Below are positions 57,941 through 64,000 of a stretch of 64,000 nt of DNA, one piece after another. The DNA is taken from assembly GCA_963965975.1 (NCBI GenBank), contig OZ014413.1:9202101-9266100 (forward strand). The letters run 5' to 3'. Made by a program: the position numbers and the translations under genes. The notes beneath the pieces were generated by a model. It was not told where the DNA came from. It searched no databases and was given only the letters and a program-made list of their open reading frames with translations. Position 1 is the first letter of the stretch; every line of letters starts with the position of its first letter. The DNA is from Xestospongia bergquistia (lineage: Eukaryota; Porifera; Demospongiae; Haplosclerida; Petrosiidae).

Positions 57941-58729
57941 GCTCATGTCTGCCAATAATTTCACTGCATATTATTATAATGTACAATGTCAGTATGAAAG
58001 TGAAACCTGCAAAAGTCAAAACCTTACTATTTACAAAAAACAAAATGTACTTTTAGTATAACTGCTTTGATATCAACAACACTAGTCTCAAATACACTTG
58101 ATAAATAAGAAGTAAACAATCTAAAAGCTAACAACAGAATTCTAATTTGTTTATTTCTAATGCATGAAGATAACACTCATTTACCAAAGACAATTTTTCT
58201 TACATTTGTATTCAATCCATCTTTTTATGTTATTCACTTTTTCTGCAATCCAAAGAGTATGATATATTATGATAACAATAGCGGTAATGAATGTCAAGAA
58301 GACAGTGGAAACACAAAAGAGTTTTGCAATTCATTGTATCTTTTTAAAAACAAAATACCATATATTGTATTATCAGTTTGTAATGACCAATCACTTTATT
58401 AAATTTTGTTGCCTAATCTTACACAAAATGATAAGGTTTCATTACCTGCAACTTCTAACAAACAGTTACCTGTATAAACAACAACTTTATCACATCACTG
58501 AAATGATTGTACAAATTTATAATTATCAGAAATATCTATCATGGTGTCAGGATATTAAATAGCTGTCTTCTATACAGTTTGTTTGTTTACTAGTTCAGTT
58601 CATATGAGGTACATGTATATACAGTCTATTAGGAGTAGGTTATATCATAGTAGTTGTATGTTATATGCTTAATAACGTTATGTTTACATGACCTATGAAA
58701 ACAGCATATGGTTATTTTAAATTAAGGAC

Positions 58730-58777
<48 letters not shown>

Positions 58778-59027
58778 CACAAAGATAATCATTCACACTA
58801 TAATATAAAAAGAATTAAAAGAAAAACAAGATATTTAATTTGTTGAAAATCTTTGGTTCAAACAATTATAATCACTTTATACATGTGATAAGTACATTAA
58901 CAGCAATCAAAACAATTAAAAAAGTGATTTTCCTATTAATAAAACACAAAAGAAAAGTCAAATTCTAAAGACAGCAAACACATCTATGTCATTTGTACAG
59001 AACAATCAATTAACATACCTCTAAATA
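57941..59027. other. Intergenic region downstream of gene 11
   Basis: It holds a second copy of the relic 3' flank (57950-58150), the repeat at 58370-58540, and a TA-rich microsatellite at 58731-58774. Short plus-strand ORFs at 58160-58562 have no support. Confidence 0.5.
58731..58774. repeat. (TA)n microsatellite
   Basis: TA run interrupted once by ACA near 58742; no foldback element is next to it. Confidence 0.9.
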
Positions 59028-62000
59028 TTAACGATGAGAAATCAGTAATGGCTCACGATATTCACAAGACCCATAAAAAGAATCATCAGCATTAGATAGT
59101 TGACAATTACCATCAGATTTAGAACAAGAATATAGAGATAAAACCTTCCATTTATATTGACAATATTTAGTATCCAATGTCCTCTTAAAAACAGAGATTT
59201 TACCAGTTACACAAAGAATATGGTAAGCTAATACAATTAGTAAAATTAGAAAAACCAAGGAAATCGTTACCACAGCAATAATAGTTGCATTAATTCTTTC
59301 ATCCTTTGCTATGAACATCCAAGTAGTGGAATATAAGAAAGCTAAATTGTACATTAGCAAACAATCCATTATATTGACAAGTTTACTTTTAAAGGGTTTG
59401 TGGTAAGTTTGTAAAACGAGAAACATAACAAACACTGGAGTCGATACTACATACAATTTTAGATAAAATTGAGCTCGGTAATAAGAATATACCACAAGCA
59501 TAAAAACTAACAAAAATAGTCGAGCTACAAACCAGTACTCCTTCCCTTCCTTATATGGAGCATGGATAGCTTCTAGTAGAGGTCGGACATATTTGTTTAT
59601 CTTTGTACGTCGTATTGGTCTAGTAAAGATGAGCAGAAGAACATAGGGTAGTAATAGAGGGATAACAACTAGTAATGTGATGATCATTAAAATGCGATGT
59701 GAACCGACACCATATGCTACAGAACCATCCCAATACCAAACATTGTAAGTTGTGTTTGCAGTATAAATTTTAGCTGGTGTAAAGACATTAATAACAGCTA
59801 GTAACAACTTTGTAAAGGAGAGGTGTACAATAGTAACCAGTACTTGAACTGAAAAGTCAGCTATTTTATTAGAAAGCCTTACTGAAGAATGACTAAGTAA
59901 TATGACAACAGCAACAATTGCTAGGAGATATAGTGGAAATACTAAACTGAGACCAGCCTTCCATAATTCTGTCATTCCATTGTAAAAACATAGAGGAAAG
60001 CCAAGATTAAGATTTAACAGGGAAATAAAAGTATAGGATAAATTGGCAAGCCAAGCAAGTATTGTCTGGTAATTGACATTACAGTGTGAGAGTAGGTCAA
60101 ACATTCCACAATTTGCAGCTTGAGCAAAGAATATAATTCCATTCAGTGTACCAGTTGTTAATGTAAGTCTGAGAACATATAACAGGTAAATGAGGAGGGG
60201 ACCAGCTACTGCATATAGAATTAGTGTCCACAACCACCTGTTATTACATTCTCTACATTTTGAAGAACCAAACACTACACTCAATTCACCACAACTTCCA
60301 CATAATGGACCTACACGTTGATGTAAGCATAATGGAACTGAATTGTTGCAGTTACCAGTTATTGGAGATACTAGAGATATACCACTATCACTACTACAAA
60401 AAGATAGTGATTCGACACTATTACAATAATCCAGTGGACACAGAGGTGATATACCAAATGAATATTTATCAGCAAATGATATATTACCTGCCCAGATGTT
60501 TGCAGCTTCTGATCGGGCAATAGTCAAAGTGTCAATGTCACAAGAAATATGAGATTCCTCTATTTCACCTTCTATTAAAAATTTGTTATAAAATACTGAT
60601 GAGCATACACAGTCGCCTGTTTTGTCATTAAGAACAAAACCTATAGGACAAGGTTTTATTTCAATTTCAATTTTACGAACTATAGAAAATCCAGGCAGAG
60701 AAAACACAAGTTTGTTGTCAAAAGAAGTGTCTTTGTCATTTTTTGTATGTACAGCTATAGTTATTGGTGTACAATTGACACCTTCGTTTAAAACTTGTTC
60801 TTTGTACTCATAGGACAGCCATAAATGCTTACTTGTGGTTAAATCAATTGCCAACTTGGAATAGATATTTTGATTGAGAGAATCAACAGCTGCAACATAT
60901 AACAGAATCCTCTGACCTGGATAGGCTCTGTATAGCACCAAAGAGTCTGTGTGATTGTTATCAGCATCACATATAACTAGACTTGAAGGTTGAGATGACA
61001 AGGAATACAAATGGTTAAATGAATTGGGTGCAAACTTAAAGTGTCTTTTATAATACTTTATTACTTCCTCAACAGAACTAATATACTCTGAGGATTGATT
61101 GATAAAGCAATCAAACATAGACCCGATATATATTGAGCTACCAGCATTGATGGCTGTGTTTCCATAAAATTGAATATTGGAGGTAAGAGATTTGAAAACA
61201 AAAACACAGCTATTCTGTAAAGTAGTACTAACTTTACTAGAGCCAACGTATATAGCACCACCTTCTAATTGAGCATAATTGTTTGTGAACATAGCTGTTA
61301 TTCCCTTTAAAAAGAAAAGATGGCTATCACTTTGTAACCTTATAGCAGCACCTCTCAATCCACTGTTTCCATTAAATGTTATATTACCAGAGAGGTAGAT
61401 ATTAGTATCTACAGCTTCAATGACTGATCCATGGTTATTATGAAAGAGTGAGGTACCAGTAATATTTACAGAGTGTATACCATAAAATGAGAAAATTCCT
61501 GAGTTAAAAACTGGTAGTTTAAGATGTTTTATGGATTGAAAGTTGTTGATTGCCACTATATCTTCAAGAACAATAGAAATGCTACCAGAAGTGGTGGTCT
61601 CTTTAAAAGCAATGGCATACATGCTCGCTCCTTCTTGGAATGCTGCATTAGATTGAAAAATACACTTTTTAAACAAAACTTTTATAGCCACTGAATTGAC
61701 TGTACCAATGAAAATAGGTCCAGCTCCGAAGTTGGCGTAACGTATACCTGAATTCGAGACAAACTTTGTGCCAGAAATAATGAGTGAATACATAATAGAG
61801 AAATCAAAATGCATAGAATTTCCAAACCAGAAAAAAATCAATGCTGTACCATGGCAATATAAATGTGGGGAACCAATATTGACATTTGAAATGAAATGAC
61901 TATTGTTTACAATAGTAGCCGTGTAAACTGATGAATTATAATGTAGAACAAGCAGACCACCAGATGTACCAAAACCTCCAATATTATTATAGAAAAATGT

Positions 62001-62870
62001 ACTGTTAGTATGAACATAAGCTGAGTAGGTTTTTTGTGTATAAAGAAGTGTGAGACCAGCAGCATTGACAATAGGATGAGTAAAAGTATCAGATGATGAC
62101 GGATCATGACAATAAAGAGCAGTAATACATTGCTTACCAGAAATCACATTATAGTTAGAAGAAAATTTAACATAACTGATGTTGATGTACACATGCCCTT
62201 GTAAGTAGTACTGCAATGGTGGATCAATATAATGTAAAAGTGCACCACTCCCAATAACTTGGCTAGTTTTTGAAAACACTAAAGAACTTACAGAGGAATT
62301 ACATGCAATAACTCTACTAATACTAGAGTCATATAAATTTACACCAATCATAGCAAACCCATATGAGTAGTAAATGTTAACTTGAGTTATATTGACCTGA
62401 CAATGAACAAAGATTAGAGCAGCAGCATGAGATGAAGTGTAATACAGAGATGAACTATTGAGGTACTCAATGATTGTATTATCTTTGATAGTAGTAAGAT
62501 ATGTACCACAATTATTAAATATTAATCGCTCAAGAGTTACTGAAGTGTTGAAAAAAACTAGACCTCTTCTGGGTAGCTCTGGGATGTTATCATGAAAGCA
62601 AGAAATAATAGCTGATTGTGTTGGAGAATCACTGCGTATTTCTACCCTAATAGCCTGCCTACTCACTTGACAGAAGTTACCAGGTGAAATGGTGAAGTTG
62701 ACAGAACTGTTTAATAAGAACACAAGGTATTGAGAGGACCATGTTGTGTTACACATGTACTGCTCTAAAGCAAAGGATGAATTAACATGATATGTATTAT
62801 TACTGTCTCCACTACAAGTACTACTGAAGAGTAGCAAAGAAACGAAGAGTATGACAATGGAGAACTCCAT
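59028..62870 (-). CDS. Gene 11: intact, divergent subfamily II membrane protein (1280 aa)
   Basis: Start ATG 62868-62870; signal peptide MEFSIVILFVSLLLFSS. Beta-helix with GGAIYVGSS near 536 and GSRGAAI replaced by GLRGAAI. The stalk starts near 739 with CPIGFVLNDKTGDCVC, has CPLDYCN as in gene 10, and CLHQRVGPLCGSCGELSVVFGS. The tryptophan pair that opens the membrane core in the other members is NNRWLW here (about 873), a charged residue at an otherwise constant place. The core has the FYNGMTELWKAG and HKPFKSKLVNIMDC motifs, and the tail ends CEYREPLLISHR. The N-terminal third is very close to the N-terminal part of pseudogene B. No lesion seen; no TATA module recognised upstream. Confidence 0.85.
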   Translation of the reverse strand: MEFSIVILFVSLLLFSSTCSGDSNNTYHVNSSFALEQYMCNTTWSSQYLVFLLNSSVNFTISPGNFCQVSRQAIRVEIRSDSPTQSAIISCFHDNIPELPRRGLVFFNTSVTLERLIFNNCGTYLTTIKDNTIIEYLNSSSLYYTSSHAAALIFVHCQVNITQVNIYYSYGFAMIGVNLYDSSISRVIACNSSVSSLVFSKTSQVIGSGALLHYIDPPLQYYLQGHVYINISYVKFSSNYNVISGKQCITALYCHDPSSSDTFTHPIVNAAGLTLLYTQKTYSAYVHTNSTFFYNNIGGFGTSGGLLVLHYNSSVYTATIVNNSHFISNVNIGSPHLYCHGTALIFFWFGNSMHFDFSIMYSLIISGTKFVSNSGIRYANFGAGPIFIGTVNSVAIKVLFKKCIFQSNAAFQEGASMYAIAFKETTTSGSISIVLEDIVAINNFQSIKHLKLPVFNSGIFSFYGIHSVNITGTSLFHNNHGSVIEAVDTNIYLSGNITFNGNSGLRGAAIRLQSDSHLFFLKGITAMFTNNYAQLEGGAIYVGSSKVSTTLQNSCVFVFKSLTSNIQFYGNTAINAGSSIYIGSMFDCFINQSSEYISSVEEVIKYYKRHFKFAPNSFNHLYSLSSQPSSLVICDADNNHTDSLVLYRAYPGQRILLYVAAVDSLNQNIYSKLAIDLTTSKHLWLSYEYKEQVLNEGVNCTPITIAVHTKNDKDTSFDNKLVFSLPGFSIVRKIEIEIKPCPIGFVLNDKTGDCVCSSVFYNKFLIEGEIEESHISCDIDTLTIARSEAANIWAGNISFADKYSFGISPLCPLDYCNSVESLSFCSSDSGISLVSPITGNCNNSVPLCLHQRVGPLCGSCGELSVVFGSSKCRECNNRWLWTLILYAVAGPLLIYLLYVLRLTLTTGTLNGIIFFAQAANCGMFDLLSHCNVNYQTILAWLANLSYTFISLLNLNLGFPLCFYNGMTELWKAGLSLVFPLYLLAIVAVVILLSHSSVRLSNKIADFSVQVLVTIVHLSFTKLLLAVINVFTPAKIYTANTTYNVWYWDGSVAYGVGSHRILMIITLLVVIPLLLPYVLLLIFTRPIRRTKINKYVRPLLEAIHAPYKEGKEYWFVARLFLLVFMLVVYSYYRAQFYLKLYVVSTPVFVMFLVLQTYHKPFKSKLVNIMDCLLMYNLAFLYSTTWMFIAKDERINATIIAVVTISLVFLILLIVLAYHILCVTGKISVFKRTLDTKYCQYKWKVLSLYSCSKSDGNCQLSNADDSFYGSCEYREPLLISHR

Positions 62871-63300
62871 AAAGTCACAATACTTGTTTTATTTTCTGCA
62901 CAAGTGATAAATGCATTGCTTTCCACATTAATAGGAAGAAATTTGAAAATGAAATCAACAATCAAGTACAACAGAAAAAGTGAAAGTTTAAAGAGATCAT
63001 GATAAAGCAGTTTGTAGTGACTATATATACATAGTGTGAAATGACAACTGATAACATCAAAAAACTGCAATTGAGATTGAGATTGAAAGTGAAACTGATC
63101 CTTATACTACATTTATATGCATTTGAGATGTAGTAAATGCTCATTATCTTGTTATAAAATACTGATAAAAATATACATTTACTTTTAATTTATTTGTATT
63201 CACTTAAAAAGATGATAAGATGTTGAAACTAGAATAATGTTTAGCTGGCAAAAAATCCCTAGCTACTTTGAGTAGTTAGTGAAAACAACAATAACATAAG
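62871..63300. other. Upstream region of gene 11
   Basis: AT-rich, non-coding by family comparison; minus-strand ORFs at 62765-63144 overlap the gene start in other frames and are not supported. Confidence 0.4.
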
Positions 63301-63600
63301 TGATAGGACAAGAGTTATTCTCAGCAGACGTTGTATTAGGATTCAATATGTTCTTGTCTAATGGCTTGAGAATTAAAAAGCGAAAATGAAAATATCAGCA
63401 CATGATAGGACCAAAGTAATTCCCAAAAGACACTGCATCAGGATTCAATGAGTTATCTCATCTTATGATTTCCGATTTAAATGTGAAAATGAAGTAGTCA
63501 TAAGTGCATGATAGGACTAAAGTAATTCCCAGCAGATATTGCAATAGCATTCAATGTGTTACCTTGATTATTAGTTTACAGCTTGGGAATGGAAAAGTAC
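63301..63600. repeat. Three tandem ~100-106-bp repeats
   Basis: Units start 'tgataggac' at 63301, 63403 and 63509. Each continues with 'aaagtaattcccagcaga', 'attgcatcaggattcaatg' and, after an AT-rich part, 'gaaaatgaa' or a similar word. Divergence between units is moderate. Confidence 0.7.
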
Positions 63601-64000
63601 TTTTAATTACCTCATTAGGGAGTTTTCATTTAACATTTTTACTCTTTTCTCCTCAAAAAACAAGCTTTCAAATTGGATAGCTATTTATAAAAGTTGTTAA
63701 AACATTTCATCCCACTACAGATTTTAGAAAAATGTTTATCTTTTATGAATTGTTTTCATCACATGTAAGAAAGCTTCATGATATGTGACAGCTCTTTTAA
63801 TAAGAGGACATACCACCCATAACAAATGAAAAATAAGACAGATCATTAAGTAGTTAATTTTTGATCAACACATGTGGTTACCAGCTACAAATTTTGACAA
63901 AATATGGACATGTTCCCCAAAATAACCAAATCAAGGATAATGCATTATAATATTGGTGATACTAAAAGTTAATAAGCAGTCAAAACCTTAATGTATATTA
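63601..64000. other. Right edge, nothing recognised
   Basis: AT-rich sequence without supported ORF, repeat or family homology. Confidence 0.4.

Noticed and set aside
526-62870. Bacterial (chlamydial) Pmp autotransporters or contamination
   Set aside because: No C-terminal beta-barrel; instead a helical multi-pass core. TATA-type promoters, long AT-rich spacers, microsatellites and MITE-like elements indicate a eukaryote.
63301-63600. CRISPR array
   Set aside because: Three diverged ~100-bp units without short identical repeats and spacers.

Overview
The window looks like an AT-rich metazoan genome, most likely a demosponge (Amphimedon-like). This is an inference from the family: large single-exon genes whose extracellular part carries chlamydial-Pmp-type beta-helix repeats (FxxN and GGAI motifs) followed by a Cys-rich stalk and a multi-pass membrane core. 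Such proteins are often auto-named 'probable outer membrane protein pmp' in sponge and cnidarian annotations. Stops are TAA, TAG and TGA, so the standard code applies. No rRNA, tRNA or CRISPR was seen.

The whole window is one head-to-tail array of paralogs, all on the minus strand. In coordinate order: truncated pseudogene A (526-2421); two-lesion gene 2 (2725-6524); truncated mosaic pseudogene B (8186-10143); intact gene 3 (10850-14635); ghost copy D (16308-16426); intact gene 4 (17447-21247); intact gene 5 (22841-26656); gene 6 with one nonsense codon (28346-32134); truncated pseudogene C (33767-35280); gene 7 with a 2-nt frameshift (35600-39402); intact gene 9 (41236-45051); intact gene 8 (46742-50530); intact gene 10 (51935-55804); two C-terminal relics (56985-57270 and 57465-57940); and intact gene 11 (59028-62870). 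Full-length proteins are 1261-1289 residues: signal peptide, N-glycosylation-rich beta-helix ectodomain, Cys-rich stalk, eight to ten hydrophobic spans, and a short cytoplasmic tail ending in a conserved REPLL-type motif. Genes 2, 3, 4 and 7 form subfamily I (an LKEGQK insert in the stalk); genes 5, 6, 8, 9, 10 and 11 form subfamily II.

The array grew by segmental duplication. The block from pseudogene A and gene 2 is repeated as pseudogene C and gene 7; the block from genes 5 and 6 is repeated as genes 9 and 8. The join between the two large copies is visible near 32944-32964, where a templated palindromic filler sits. Smaller repeated blocks carry shared promoters, tandemly amplified promoter-like modules, a conserved 3' flank, a ~412-bp element with short inverted ends, and two foldback elements. 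Patchy sharing of sequence between paralogs suggests gene conversion.

No function can be read directly. The architecture (diverse glycosylated ectodomain, constant membrane core, many broken copies, conversion patches) fits a rapidly evolving family of cell-surface receptors or transporters. A role in recognition is possible but is inference only.
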